Notes: generated by a model not told the origin, from the letters alone. A stretch of 64,000 nucleotides of DNA from Pythium myriotylum (GCA_023091665.1 JALJCQ010000027.1:806001-870000), one strand, 5' to 3'. Positions 30,183 through 41,436 are shown, counted from the stretch's first letter. Translations and numbers: made by a program.

Positions 30183-31258
30183 TTATACCGTTGCTCGCTG
30201 CTTCCACCCCGGGAGTCGAATGAAATCGGTGAGTGATTCGTGAGTCGAACTATGGTCAGACACGAGCGACAATGCCTCACGAACACGCTCGGCGTCAGCA
30301 TCGCCTCGAGTTTGCTCGACGACCCACGGGCAAAACCATCGATGAGATGCGATCGGATCCAAGGTCACTGCGACGCGCTGGCGTTTGGGTGGTGGAACGG
30401 ACGTGGCACTTCCTTCTTTGGCCTCGTCATCCTCAATAGCAGATGACTTCTGTAGCGGAAAACGTCGGCAGCAATACTCACACGAGATTGCCATCTCGTC
30501 ATCCTGACTGCTGAGGGTCCATCCACACACAAACAACGACGTCAATCGGAACAGCAAGCGCAATTCCTCCTCACGAGCCGTAGGAAAAAGTTTCTTCAAC
30601 GTCTTCATGACCGTCGCTTCATCTGTCTTCGCATAGTCGAGCACTTTCTCCACCGTTCCTTCTTTCAGAGTGACTGTCGCTAGTGCTCTTCCGAGACCCT
30701 CGTCCTTGATGATCCTTTCGTGCAGCGTCAAGATCTGCTCGTTCAAACGTTGCGTTGTCTGTGCCGGCCCTAGCAGCGGCAGCTACATCACACTATTACT
30801 GCAAAAGATTCATCGCACAATAACGTGTTTGCAATACTTACCAATGCGAACGATTCAGGAGACGGATTGCAGGTCCAAGGGCACGTGGCCTCGTGGGCCG
30901 TCTCGAGCTGACTCGCGAAGCGCTTGGCCACAGCGTCCGCGCCTTTCGCGCTCAGCTTGGCGTCGATCTTGCAGCTCACGACACGTGCGCAGCTCTTGCA
31001 CTCGAGCAGGTCGCTCGCCGTGTTGACCCAGCCGAAGCGCGCGCACACGAGCGGCGAGAGGCTCAGCGGCTTGGCGAACCACGTCGCGACGCCGAAGCTC
31101 GCGACGCGCCGCACAAAGTCCTCTCGGCTCCACGCGCGGCACGCCGCCGACTGCGCGTGGCCCGCGTCCTTTGCTTGCGCAGACGGGGCGCGCGAGGCCT
31201 CCAGCGGCGTCGTGACCTCGCGCCAGCGACGCAGCGCACTCGCGACCTCGGCCTCCAT
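30183..31258 (-). CDS. ZC3HC1: C3HC zinc finger protein, NIPA/ZC3HC1 (Rsm1) family, 2 exons
   Basis: Exons 31258-30842 and 30782-30183 with a 59-bp phase-0 intron (donor GTAAGT, acceptor GATGTAG); product 338 aa. The first C3HC zinc finger uses Cys72 or Cys87, Cys90, His122 and Cys126 with the diagnostic C-P-W after the last Cys. A second, Rsm1-like finger lies at Cys225/Cys240, Cys243, His286, Cys290, again with CPW. These paired modules define NIPA-like proteins, which in animals sit at the nuclear basket and bind TPR. A KRQR basic patch near residue 272 may be a nuclear signal. Divergent from PKR1 with about 120 bp shared promoter. Confidence 0.85.
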
Positions 31259-31378
31259 GTCAACGATGGCGAGCAGCTCCGTGGTTAACCAAATGAGTAC
31301 AGTGGAGACTTGGAAAGTGAACCATGTACCTCTTCAGAAGCTCGCACAGGCCGAAAGTATCCGGCCGGCCACTGGACG

Positions 31379-31663
31379 ATGGGGTCGTTCCTCGACGCCG
31401 CGCTCAAGCCCGGCAGCCGCCAGTTCATGGCGCTGCTCAACGGCGTGCTGCTGCTGCTCGTGCTCGTGCTCTGCGTCGTGCTCTACACGCAGCTCGAAGA
31501 CTCGATCCACGTCTTCGTCATGCTCTTCCTGAGCCTCGGACTGCTCGTCTCCATCAACTGGTTCATCATCGAGGCCAACAGCCTCAAAGAATTGCAGCCC
31601 ACGGACGGCTCGACGACTGCAAACACCGCAGCACCCAAGCCCACGCGTGCGAAGACCGACTGA
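31379..31663 (+). CDS. PKR1: V-type ATPase assembly factor Pkr1-like ER membrane protein
   Basis: 94 aa from the ATG at 31379. MGSFLDAALKPGSRQFMALLN is followed by two hydrophobic spans (about residues 17-38 and 43-65) separated by a short loop (LEDSIHVF), with NWFIIEANSLKEL after the second and a polar tail. This pattern of PG near the start, two spans and WFI-E-x-N/S-x-x-K matches the Pkr1 family, whose yeast member helps assemble the vacuolar ATPase V0 sector in the ER. Identification rests on short motifs and topology. Confidence 0.7.
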   Translation: MGSFLDAALKPGSRQFMALLNGVLLLLVLVLCVVLYTQLEDSIHVFVMLFLSLGLLVSINWFIIEANSLKELQPTDGSTTANTAAPKPTRAKTD

Positions 31664-31756
31664 CACACAAGCAGCCCACCCATTTTGACCGACAAGATAT
31701 GTTACGAAGGGCCAAACCCAGGTCTCATCTCTAATATGAACCAAATGCAGTTACTG

Positions 31757-34675
31757 TTAGTGTTTTCGCGGCTTCTTGCTCTTGGGTGCGCCGTCCGAGC
31801 CACTCTTCCCCTTGCGCTTCTGGTTCTTGGTCGCCAGTTGCTTCTTCTGCTTGGCCAGCGCCTCGCGCATGATGTTCTCGTAGTCGTCGGCGTCGGCGAA
31901 CATGGTCTTCTTCTTGCTCGCGGCCGGAGGTGCCTTCTGCTTGGCGACCCTGGGCAAATCCAGCTCGCCGTCCATGGCATCGAAATCGAAGCCTTCGCCA
32001 TCATCGTCATCGTCATCATCATCATCACCATCGTTATCGTCATCGTCGTCTTGCTCGCCATCGAGGAAGGCTCCTTCATCGTCATCATCCTCGTCGTCGT
32101 CGTCGCCACCGCCAAAGGCCATTTCTTCTTCATCATCTTCCCCTTCAAGCTGTGGCTCTTCCTCCTCATCGTCATCTTCGTCCTCTGGCCCGCTCCAGCT
32201 GTCCATATCAGGGTCTTCGTCATTCATGTCACCATCCTGCATGATGCCCTCGGCGAGCTGTTGAGCAAAGGCCTCGACCTCCGAGTCCTCATCCTCGTCG
32301 TCTTCATCTCCCGAGAAAGCATCGGCATCGCGATCGTCCCGCGCCTTCTTGGCTTTCTTGCTCTTCTTGCTTGGGTTCGCGGCTTCTCTCTCCGCTCGCT
32401 CTTTGAAGAATTTGTAGAAGAACTGATCCGAGATGTCGATGTTCTCTTCGGCTTCTTGCAGTACGGCCTCCGTGTTCATAGGCACGAACGTCCAGCTCTT
32501 GGTGGTCTCACCACCGGCTTGCACCGACTGCTGCTGCTTATGGCGTGGCTTCTTGTTCATGAACTTTTCGAAGAATGCATGCATCGTGAAGTCGACGAGC
32601 GGGTCGCCGGCGTACTGGATCCCCACGCCTGGGTTCTCGACTAACTGGCGCGCGAACATTTGCACGGACGGATGGTAGTGGCATAAGAGGTGGTGGATTT
32701 CCCAAGCGCACGAAGTCTCCGCACCAGCATAGAGAGGGTTGCGTTTGCGCCAGTCGTATGTGGGTCCTTCTACCTCGTCCGTCTTGGGCTTCTCGTCCTC
32801 GTCAAAGCTCTTGGCGGCACGCGCCTTCTCTGGCTCGGCACTGGTGGACGACCCGAACATCTCTTCCAACACGCGGGACGTACGTTCAGAGTCCGTGAGT
32901 CCATCATTGAGACCTTCAGGGCTCTCCTCCTCCCCACTGGTGTCCTCGTCGCTAGCTTTGTCCTTATCATCCTCATCGTCTTCCTCGTCGGGATTGAACA
33001 CATTGGGCTTGTCTGCCTCCTCGCTGTCTTTATCAGTGAAATGCTCATCGTCCTTGCTGCCGCTGCTAGCCTCCGGCTGGTCCAGGAGCGTTCGTAGCTG
33101 CGGCTTAAGCTTCATCACTTCTGAGAGCAGGAAAAGTACGGCGCAAGCGAAAGCAGGCGTCATAACGCTCGTGAGCTGCAGCAGTCGCTTGACGAACGCA
33201 CCAGTGCGCGCCGGGGACACGTCTGCCTTGAGCGCCTTAAAGACGAGGTTGAGAAACAGAGTGTGCTTAGACGTCTCGCGCAGCTTCGGATCGAAGAGCT
33301 TCTCATAGAGAGCAGTGTAAAAACGGTCTGAGACCGAGTTCGTCGAGTTCATGACTTGAAAGAGCAGCATGAGCGCGTGGACGCTCGTGGGGAAGTGCTT
33401 GGCCAACCGCACCACCTTGAACAGCGTATCGATTTCTTCCTGGAGATCAGCGGAGGTGGCAGTGCGAGAGTACGGGAACGCGCGGTTCACGCCGACAAGC
33501 AGTGCACTGAGAAGCTTGCGATCCATCGAGCCTCCGTCCTGAACCGCAGCGCCCGTGTTGGCCCCCTTGGTGGCCTTCTTCGCAGCTTTGTGCTCTGCCT
33601 TGAGCTTGCGCTTCTTCTCCGCCTCTTCCGCGCCATGCACTTCCTTTGAGAAGAGCGCAAAGAATACTTTAATAAGGTGGGCCGCCAGCGCAGCATCGTC
33701 GTCGTCGTCCTTGCGCAGCAGAATCTGGTTCAGGAAAAGGACGGCATTGTACTTGGCACGGTCCGAGACCTGCGCGCGTGTGAGCAAACGTTCAACCTCG
33801 TCCACGACTACTCGCTTCATCAGTGGGTGCTCCTTGAGCAGATCCTGGAGAGTTTTGTGGATGTAGGCGGCGATCTTGCGGTCCGGATCGCCGATCTTGT
33901 TGACGAGCATGCCGAGCAGTACGGCTTCTTGCTCTGGTTTGGCGGAGAGCAGCGCGTTGGCTGCACGGATGCACGCGCGCTTGTGGTTGTCGACGGCATC
34001 CTGCATACCTGCCGAGAGCACGCCCACGAGCTGCGCGAACGCTGTCTTAAGGCAGTGCTCGTAGAACCAGACGACGAGGTGAGCGTCCGTGACGCCCGCG
34101 TGGTCGAGTGGGTTCTGGTGGAAGAAGTTGAGTTTGCGGTCGTCCGGCAGCAAGTTGTTGATGAAGAGATCCTTGAGCGACTCGACAGCCATCATGCTCT
34201 CGCGGCGAGCCTTCTTGCTGGCCATCGTGATGAGCTGGCCCAGTCGCGTGAGGCAGTGGAACGGCGCGCCCTGGATCGTCAGCGTCAGCGCGGCCACGCG
34301 ATCGGCGAGGGTACCTTTGCTCATCATGGTGGCGAGGTACTTGTCGTCGCTCGAGAGCTTGCCGCTCTTCTTGCTCTCGAAGCGCGCGACCTCGGCCTCG
34401 AGCAGGCGCTGCGCATGGCGCTTCTTCTCTTGCACCTGCGTCTCGCTCAGCGTGTGGGGCTTGGGCTCGACGGGCTTGTCCTGCTTGTGCTTGGTGCGCT
34501 TGGCGGAGGGCGCCTCCTTGGCTTCCTTGAGCGGCTTGAGCGCCTGGAACCACTGGAGCCCCTTGTCGCCCATGCGCGCCACGAGCGCCGTCACGGCCTC
34601 CGACGCCGCCTCCTTCTCCTGGGCGCTCGCAGCCGCCGCCTCGGCCTTGGGCGCGTGCTTGCTCGGCTTGGCCAT
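31757..34675 (-). CDS. MAK21: Ribosome biogenesis protein MAK21/NOC1 (CEBPZ, CCAAT-binding factor family)
   Basis: 972 aa, ATG start, intronless. After a Lys/Ala-rich N-terminus there is a helical-repeat region (LFINNLLPDDRKLNFFHQNPLDH) and the CBF/MAK21 domain in the middle (RKLLSALLVGVNRAFPYSR, FQVMNSTNSVSDRFYTALYEKLFDPKL, KHTLFLNLVFKALKAD). Two long acidic stretches follow (about residues 545-600 and 800-930), the second encoded by runs of GAT/GAC/GAA codons around 31990-32200, and a basic tail SKKPRKH. Yeast Mak21/Noc1 escorts early pre-60S particles in the nucleolus together with Noc2. Confidence 0.93.
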   Translation of the reverse strand: MAKPSKHAPKAEAAAASAQEKEAASEAVTALVARMGDKGLQWFQALKPLKEAKEAPSAKRTKHKQDKPVEPKPHTLSETQVQEKKRHAQRLLEAEVARFESKKSGKLSSDDKYLATMMSKGTLADRVAALTLTIQGAPFHCLTRLGQLITMASKKARRESMMAVESLKDLFINNLLPDDRKLNFFHQNPLDHAGVTDAHLVVWFYEHCLKTAFAQLVGVLSAGMQDAVDNHKRACIRAANALLSAKPEQEAVLLGMLVNKIGDPDRKIAAYIHKTLQDLLKEHPLMKRVVVDEVERLLTRAQVSDRAKYNAVLFLNQILLRKDDDDDAALAAHLIKVFFALFSKEVHGAEEAEKKRKLKAEHKAAKKATKGANTGAAVQDGGSMDRKLLSALLVGVNRAFPYSRTATSADLQEEIDTLFKVVRLAKHFPTSVHALMLLFQVMNSTNSVSDRFYTALYEKLFDPKLRETSKHTLFLNLVFKALKADVSPARTGAFVKRLLQLTSVMTPAFACAVLFLLSEVMKLKPQLRTLLDQPEASSGSKDDEHFTDKDSEEADKPNVFNPDEEDDEDDKDKASDEDTSGEEESPEGLNDGLTDSERTSRVLEEMFGSSTSAEPEKARAAKSFDEDEKPKTDEVEGPTYDWRKRNPLYAGAETSCAWEIHHLLCHYHPSVQMFARQLVENPGVGIQYAGDPLVDFTMHAFFEKFMNKKPRHKQQQSVQAGGETTKSWTFVPMNTEAVLQEAEENIDISDQFFYKFFKERAEREAANPSKKSKKAKKARDDRDADAFSGDEDDEDEDSEVEAFAQQLAEGIMQDGDMNDEDPDMDSWSGPEDEDDDEEEEPQLEGEDDEEEMAFGGGDDDDEDDDDEGAFLDGEQDDDDDNDGDDDDDDDDDGEGFDFDAMDGELDLPRVAKQKAPPAASKKKTMFADADDYENIMREALAKQKKQLATKNQKRKGKSGSDGAPKSKKPRKH

Positions 34676-34790
34676 GCTCGCTCGCCAATCAATTCGACTT
34701 GTCGCCGTCCTTTCACCAACAGATCACGGTGCCAAAACAAGGTGAGACCGAGTCCAGTTGACCTTTCCAATTATAATTGAGAGGGTGAGA

Positions 34791-35999
34791 TTATTTTTTC
34801 GTTACCGTCTTCTTCTTCTTGGTCTTCTTGATCTTGTTACCCTCGGACGCTTCGTCGCCACTACCATTTTGAGCGCGCTGCTCATCGAGCGGGAGGGAGC
34901 TGAGCAGTCGCACGTGGCCTCGCTCGAGAGCTTCGTCGGGCTCGAGACGGCAGGCGTACGATAGTAATTGAATCCCGCTGGCCTCGGCCTCGGCGCAAAG
35001 TCGGGCGAATTTAGCGTCGTGAACGAGCGACGGCATAAACGTTTCGCAGTCGTCGCGCTGGACCAAGAATATGATCGCACCACTGAGTTCGATCTTCTTC
35101 TTGCCAGGCTTCGGTGTCTCGTTCTTGCGGTGCGTGATGAGCTCCATCAGCTCGGTCACGTGTTTCTGTGCGCGATCCGAGTTCGTATCCGGAAACACGG
35201 CACAACGGCCAGCGGAAGTCGTCGAAGACACCAATGGCCATGCGAGCGTGACGCTCTTGACTTCGACGTACTTCTGGTGGATCACGTCGCCGTCCGCGTC
35301 ATGACGAGAGAGGACAAAGTCGACGCGACTGTTCTTGGAGAATTTTACTTCGCGTTGCAAGCTGTCGAACGCTCCGAGCTGGGGTGTGAACCAGCCAGAC
35401 CGGATAGCCTTCTCGACCATGTAATTCGCCGATGTCGAGTGCACGCCAACCCACACGGGTCGCTCGCCATTCTGGTTCGCGGTATACAGATTCATGAGAC
35501 ACAAGTTTCCAAGGCTATTCAACTCTAGCGTACGTACATGAACCTGCACCATTTCGAGTGTGTATGCATATTTGCGCTTTGGATCGTCGCTCTTGGAGAG
35601 CTGCACGCGTGCATTCGGCTCATCCAGTAGCCCAACCATCGGCCCCGTGTTGGGGCAGTAGATCGTAATGGCCTTCGCCTCATCAACACAGCCATGCTCT
35701 TCATCTCCTGCCTCGGCGAGCACTACGTCGGCCAGGAAGCGCTTGTATCGTCTCAGGATTCGCGCGGGGACCAGCGCTGGGTACTGGTACAAAAGCTTCT
35801 CTTCGCCGTCAGCGCCCGAATCGACCTGGATGGGCACCGTGGCTGCTGGCTTAGGAGCCCGCGACTTCTTCGCAGGAGGAGACGATGGCGTCGCAGCCTC
35901 GACGAGTGCGCTCGCAACCGGCACGGAGGCGAGCGTGGCCGCCGCACGCTTGGAGCGGAGCTGCATCGCGCGTGTTCCGAGTGTGCGTGCCAGCTGCAT
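34791..35999 (-). CDS. SfsA-like (sugar fermentation stimulation protein) nuclease-fold protein
   Basis: 402 aa from the first in-frame ATG at 35999. A variable basic and Pro/Ala-rich N-terminus of about 75 residues precedes a full SfsA domain: RRYKRFLADVVL, YCPNTGPMVGLLD, YAYTLEMVQVHVRT, SANYMVEKAI, EVKFSKNSRVDFVLS, QKYVEVKSVTL, FPDTNSDRAQKHVTELMEL and AIIFLVQRDDCETFMP. The D in RVDF and the E-V-K form a PD-(D/E)xK nuclease-like core. A Lys-rich tail (KIKKTKKKKTVTKK) is an added C-terminus and might be nuclear-targeting. SfsA is a mainly bacterial and archaeal family of poorly understood DNA-binding or nuclease proteins; the added tails show adaptation to a eukaryote. Confidence 0.85.
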   Translation of the reverse strand: MQLARTLGTRAMQLRSKRAAATLASVPVASALVEAATPSSPPAKKSRAPKPAATVPIQVDSGADGEEKLLYQYPALVPARILRRYKRFLADVVLAEAGDEEHGCVDEAKAITIYCPNTGPMVGLLDEPNARVQLSKSDDPKRKYAYTLEMVQVHVRTLELNSLGNLCLMNLYTANQNGERPVWVGVHSTSANYMVEKAIRSGWFTPQLGAFDSLQREVKFSKNSRVDFVLSRHDADGDVIHQKYVEVKSVTLAWPLVSSTTSAGRCAVFPDTNSDRAQKHVTELMELITHRKNETPKPGKKKIELSGAIIFLVQRDDCETFMPSLVHDAKFARLCAEAEASGIQLLSYACRLEPDEALERGHVRLLSSLPLDEQRAQNGSGDEASEGNKIKKTKKKKTVTKK

Positions 36000-36517
36000 G
36001 AGGTGAATCTGTGACGTGTGCCAACTGATCTCCTGATCCGACCAATCAGAGGGTGTTTTTGTTAAATCATCCAATCAAAAGTCTCCATTCTGTCCGCCAA
36101 CCAATTCATCTCCCTCCAACTGATGAGCTGCTCGAGGGATCATCCATTCGCCATCTTGCCGAGAGCGTGCGCAAGGCACGCCGACGCGGAGTTCCGTTGC
36201 TAGTGAGGGGAAACGATGATTTACCATTTATTGGTCTCGTTCGTATGATTCCATTTCGCAAGATCGACTTGCGAACGTGATTCGAATCGGAAAGCTGAGT
36301 TTCCCCAATATCCACTCGTTCCGCTGTAGAAGATAGAAATCGCTGTCTCGGAGCACAACTGCAGTAATGCGTAGATCTCCCAACAAGTAGTATCAGCCTA
36401 CAGCAGTATGGTACTGCCTCCACGTCGGCGTGGGTTAGAACCGAAAAGTGCGAACGATCCGGGACAAACTAAATGCGTAGTAGTATTATCGTGTCTCCCC
36501 ATACTGGTCAATTCCGG
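36000..36517. promoter_or_regulatory. Spacer with three phased CCAAT boxes (SfsA-like gene promoter)
   Basis: About 520 bp between the SfsA-like start and the NUP160 stop (both minus). CCAAT motifs at 36042, 36071 and 36101 are spaced 29 and 30 bp, about 40-105 bp upstream of the SfsA-like start codon. A short minus-strand ORF of 105 codons (36106-36423) has no recognisable features and I do not call it. Confidence 0.5.
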
Positions 36518-39500
36518 TTAGAGCGCTGCAAACGAGTCGCGAGCGACGCTCGCAGCCTGTCGCGCCTGTTCGAGGGTGCTGACGTACTTGAAATACTCAC
36601 CGAGTCGACTGCGCAGTGTCTGAGCTGCAGCGCGGAGAGTTGGATCTCCCGCCGTGGCCGTAGCACCACTGAAGCCGAAGGAGCTCGCTGTGGAGCCGCC
36701 CGAGCTCGTGAGTGCAGCATCAACGGCGTTGAGGACCGTGTCGAATAGGTTGTACGGCAGCCATGGCAGCGACGCCGACGGTGCGTTACTGCGTTTGCGG
36801 AAGGCCCCTTCGCCCTCGCGAACAATCTCCATGGGGATCATGGCTGCAGCGGCATTGGTCGCTTCGATCAGCAGGCCATGCTTGACATACGTGAGCACCA
36901 ACTTGGACGCATTGCCTGTGCGCGGGCAGCTCAATCGCTGAGTAATCCACTCAGGCAGCACAATCTTGACTTGCCACGAAAGAATCTCCTCGGCCGCAAT
37001 TTCGTATTGCGCCAGATCATCGACGAACCGCAGGTACGTCTTGAGTAGTTCCCACGCCAGGTGGTCGAATCCGAACGCCTGAACGTTTGACACGCAAAAT
37101 CGAGCGAGCGATCTAGTCATGTGCACATACGAGAGTGCGTTCTTGGATACAATTTGCACAGCGAGTTCGAGAGAGACGAGACTCTCCTGTTTCTTCTCGG
37201 ATAACGTAGAGATGAGGCCTGATGGAAGGACTGTTCCCGACTCGATCGTCGAGCTGCGCAAGGCTGCATCGACGAGTAATACGACAACATCGCTCGGTTC
37301 CATTGTTGCCACCAGCACGCTCTCTTCGTGGCCAACTTCAAGTAGGCGCAACTTCCCATCGAGGACGACAAGGTCGCGCTCCATGTCCTTGTAAGTAACG
37401 ATGTTTAACGAAGCAATCTGCTGAGCTGTTACCTTCTTCCGACCTTCTTTGCCAATCAGCTCCTCAGCATGGAGCTTGCGGACGACCCACCGATTTTCTT
37501 CATCACTGAGTTCGAGAAGCACATTCATTGCTGCGAGTAGGGCGTTCCGTTGTGTTCGAAGGGAACGAGCAGATTTGACTGATGGGGCGAGCCGAAGACG
37601 AAGGTAGAGCGCATGCATAGCAGCAGCAGCATTCGCCGGCTGGTTGCGACGCGCGAAGAATGCGTACACGAGCTGATGATACATGACAACGCTTGGGTCT
37701 ACACAGCCTTCCCTTGCAATGCTCGCGTTTGCGGCGAGCCATAGAATCTGCTGTTCAACTTCCGACTCGAGAGGCCCCCACTGGAAGTCGCACACGAGAT
37801 CCAAGCGACCATGGCGGCATAGCTCCTTCACGAAGTAGTTCGTACACTCAACAACAGATCTCGCAATGTCGTCTTCCTCGGTCTCAGTGCCATTCTGCTC
37901 CTTGGTGGCTCTAACCCCGAATGATTGTGTCAGCGAAGACAGCTGGACGGTACGCATGAGAGCGAGATGGGCGTCATAACATGATTGTTCTTCCACTGCA
38001 TACTTGAAGACGTTGACCCACACAAACGATTGTAGCGCATTCGAGTCGACATAGTCCAAAGCTTCCGATGCGATGATCCACAAAAAGCCCAATGTTAGAT
38101 TGTAGTAGCCACGCGGAACAGTTTCCTTCAACAGTCGAACAGCCGTTCCTACAAATCGCTCGCAGTTGTCCACGGCGATTGCGGACGACTCGTCGTCCCC
38201 GCTAGCCTCGACTTGAGAGATATACGAAGACAGACACATGTTGAAACAGCGAATGGCCTGCTTGAATAACTCCGTAGCTGTCGCTTTCAGGTCCTCGTTT
38301 TTAGATGCCTGATGGCCTTCCCACGCTAGACACTCGCCAATCGATCGAATATACTTGACACGAATCAGCGACTTGAGTGGCATCTTGGACTCATCGAGCA
38401 GGCTAATATCATTCAGGCTGCAGCTCAGCATGGATCGGAGAATGCTATATTCCCGCTTCTTCTGTAGGTACGCGACCAACAAGTCATTTGGCCTGGACAC
38501 GAGCTCCAAAATACCGCTTGCAAAACTTCCCAGGAGGTGATGTGGGTTTTCAGTGATGAAATCACCCGCATCTGAGAGTGTACGAACTCGCTGAAAAGGC
38601 TCAAACTTGTTGAGGTTTTCATTTGCTTCAACGAGGAAAAACTGGAGGAGCGGCGGGAGCATTGAACCAGACGTCTTCACACTGAGTGCCTCGATTTCGG
38701 TTGCACTAGTGATATTCTGATTGGCAAGCCATCGGCTCTGGCTCCATCGCTGGTATACCACAATCGATTTCGGCAGAATTACCCTCTCAACAATCCTCAA
38801 AGTTCGGGGTTCAATGAAGGACACTCTGGCGTCAACAAGGTGCGCGAGGCAAAGCACCACCCGTAGGGCCTGTGAGCAGAGCTCGTCGACTGTCCGAGCA
38901 GTAACTTGACTGAACGAGTAGTTGGCTTCAGTCGATCCAAAAAAGCGAGAGCTAGCTACGCTTGCGTGTCCGTTCATTTGGTCGTCCTCATCTTCATGAT
39001 CTGCGGCGTCCTCTGCATCGCTATTGACTGCGAAGGGGTCATCGGTTGATTCGCTGGACGCAACATTCGGCGGTGCGAGGCTATCGACCAGGTCTTGCAA
39101 GATTTGCTGGTGGTGAGATGCATCGTGCCCCAATGCCTGGCTGAGGCGCAGCAGTGACCGAGTCAGCGCAAGTTCTGGCCTTGGTTCAATCGTAACACCA
39201 TTCGTGACTGATGTTTGCATTGCCAGACGAACCGATTGACGAGCAAGTGAAACTAGCGACTCAACTTTCCAGTTATCTCCTGACAAGACAGAAGTCACTT
39301 CGTTTTGTACTGTAGCCTGGAATGCGCTGCTCGGAAATGCGTCAAATGCTGGAAGCACGTCCGTCGTGATGTCGCGTAAGAGGTCGGGTGAAGTTGTAGT
39401 AACAGTCGGGCTCGTTGAGGATTTTGCCAGCATTGTTGACGCTATCGAGGATGCCGAAGGGAAGAATAACGAAACACGATTACGGCGAAGCAAAACAGGC

Positions 39501-41436
39501 GAGCCAAGATGCTGAGCACTGGTTGATGAGGTACTTGCGAAGCCAATTGGCGCTACCTCGCTTCGCCAGTGCTTAACGCAGAGTTCGATAATCGTCTTCC
39601 ACATTCCAATACGCACCAGCGTTAGATCGTCGTGAGCTCGACCATTCTTCATCGGAGTGCTCAACAACTTGTCCGCGACGACACTGATAAGGAGCTCTTT
39701 ATAGCGCGATTCATGCGGACCAACCTGGGAAAAGTAAGTGCGTAGTGGTGCGTCAAAACCACCGTGGTACTCGGAAATCGCTTTGAATACACTCTGTCGT
39801 GAGAATCGACCCGGAAGGAGGATCCGCTCAGCGAAATAGTTCTGCATAGCCCAAGTGAGGATTTAGCCAAAAATTAGAACGTGTTGCAGACCCGTCGGTA
39901 TCAACTTACGTCAACGAGGTTGCTTGAGCCCTCTCCATCCACTTGAAACGGGAACACGCTGTCTTCCACCTCGTATTTCTTCATCTGCACATCGACACTG
40001 CTCACAAGTTGAGCTGGAATGACACGTGGCCCCGTTAGGGCCATTGGATTCGCATGGGAATACACGAAATCGCCGATGGAAGAACGCCACGCTGAATAAA
40101 GAAATCCTCTGTCGACGGTAAAGTCTACAAACTTCAACCGTTGATTTCCTGTGCCGATGCTAAAAACACGCGCGACCTCCAGGCCTAAGTCGCCTGAAGA
40201 AGCGGATGTTTCGATCTCGCCGCGAAGGAGCACGATCTGTTGTGGGTAATCCTCCGTCGAGTCTACGTGAACAAGAATCCGACACGCGCCGCTGCTCGAC
40301 GATGGGATCGCCACAAGCTTGGCATGTGTCACGAATGCCGTCGAGTCGTCGTCGTCCAGCTCCTCGTCCTCGTCTGGATTTGTCGTCCTCACCAAGGAGC
40401 GAAGAGTCTGCTTGCCAAGGCATGTCTGTGTACGAAACGACCACGCACGAAGCGTGAAATCGGCAGAGAGCGTCAGGATGCACACGTCGCTGACTGCGTC
40501 TTCGGTTTGGCTATCGCTATCCTCTGCGTCGCTCTCAAGTGGGAAGAACGTCATGGCAACGATAGCGTCTGCGGTAAGGTCGTCACCGCCGCGTTTGCGA
40601 CTGCTGCCAGACTTGACCAAGCCGTTCCAGATCCAACGCACCATCGACTCGTCACTGAACAGAAACTCCTGTGGCACGCTCTCCGGTGACGAAGGAAGCC
40701 CAAAATTGACGCCGATGATGCGGCCAGTGTCGGTCGCGACGATCAGGTTGTACTCGTTCAGCCACAGCGCGGTTGTGATGGCCTCATCAGCCTGCAGCGA
40801 TCCCACGACGTCCGTGGCCGTCGCGAACGTCGGCGTGCGTGGGAAGACGGGTGCAGCATTGTCCTGCTGCTTGAGGATACTGGGGGTTGGCGCAGCGTTT
40901 GCCTTCCCACTACCGTTGCTCTTGAGAGCCGCGACGGGTTTGACCGGGAACGTGAAGCGGTGGATCGTGCCCGCGTGCGTGAGCACGCTCACGACCACGG
41001 TGCTCGCGTCCCACGACTCGACGGCCGAGACGCCTGTCGCGACGACCGCGGCCGGGAACTGGAGCCGCAGCCCGTTGCCTTCGAGCGTCTCGTGGAGGCT
41101 CCACTCGCGCAGCACGAGCACGTTCTTGGTGACGCGCCAGCAGAGGAATCGGTGGCGCAGCGCCTCGTTCTGGAAGTAGAAGGTGCCCGACCCCGTGCAC
41201 TCGAGCGCGCGTACTGCAGACACAACCAGTCAGTCTTGGGAACCCTCTCTCTCTCTCTCTCTCTCTCTACACGGCGACTCACAGCGCGTGAAGCTGCGCG
41301 TGGGCAGTGCCTTGGCGCCCGCGGGCGGCGCGACCACGTGGCTCGGCAGCGCGCGCGGCGCCAGCGCCTCCTCGTCCTCGAAGTTCGCGAACGGCGCCTC
41401 CTGCAGCGCCGCGCCCATGGCCCCCATGCCCCCCAT
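36518..41436 (-). CDS. NUP160: Nuclear pore complex protein Nup160 (Nup120), 3 exons
   Basis: Exons 41436-41283, 41213-39910 and 39841-36518; introns of 69 bp (41214-41282, half of it a CT/AG microsatellite) and 68 bp (39842-39909, donor GTAAGT). The spliced product is about 1593 aa. The N-terminal half is beta-propeller-like, with LRALECTGSGTFYFQNEALRHRF and a segment resembling human NUP160 (FTLRAWSFRTQTCLG, LILPGRFSR). The C-terminal half is alpha-helical, with LRTQRNALLAAMNVLLEL, VTYKDMERDLVVLDGKLRLL and SLPWLPYNLFDTVLNAVD aligning with the human C-terminus. It is a scaffold subunit of the Nup107-160 Y complex. Start at 41436 is the first of three closely spaced in-frame ATGs. Confidence 0.87.
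41245..41268. repeat. (CT)12 microsatellite inside NUP160 intron 1
   Basis: Twenty-four bases of pure CT repeat make up about a third of the 69-bp intron (AG repeat on the transcribed strand), between the donor GTGAGT and the CTGAC branch region. Confidence 0.9.

Noticed and set aside
33677..34780. 367-codon frame antisense to MAK21, and 319-codon hydrophobic frame 31685-32644
   Set aside because: Antisense shadows; the apparent hydrophobic protein (Ile/Val runs) is just the reverse of Asp/Glu codon runs in the MAK21 acidic tail.
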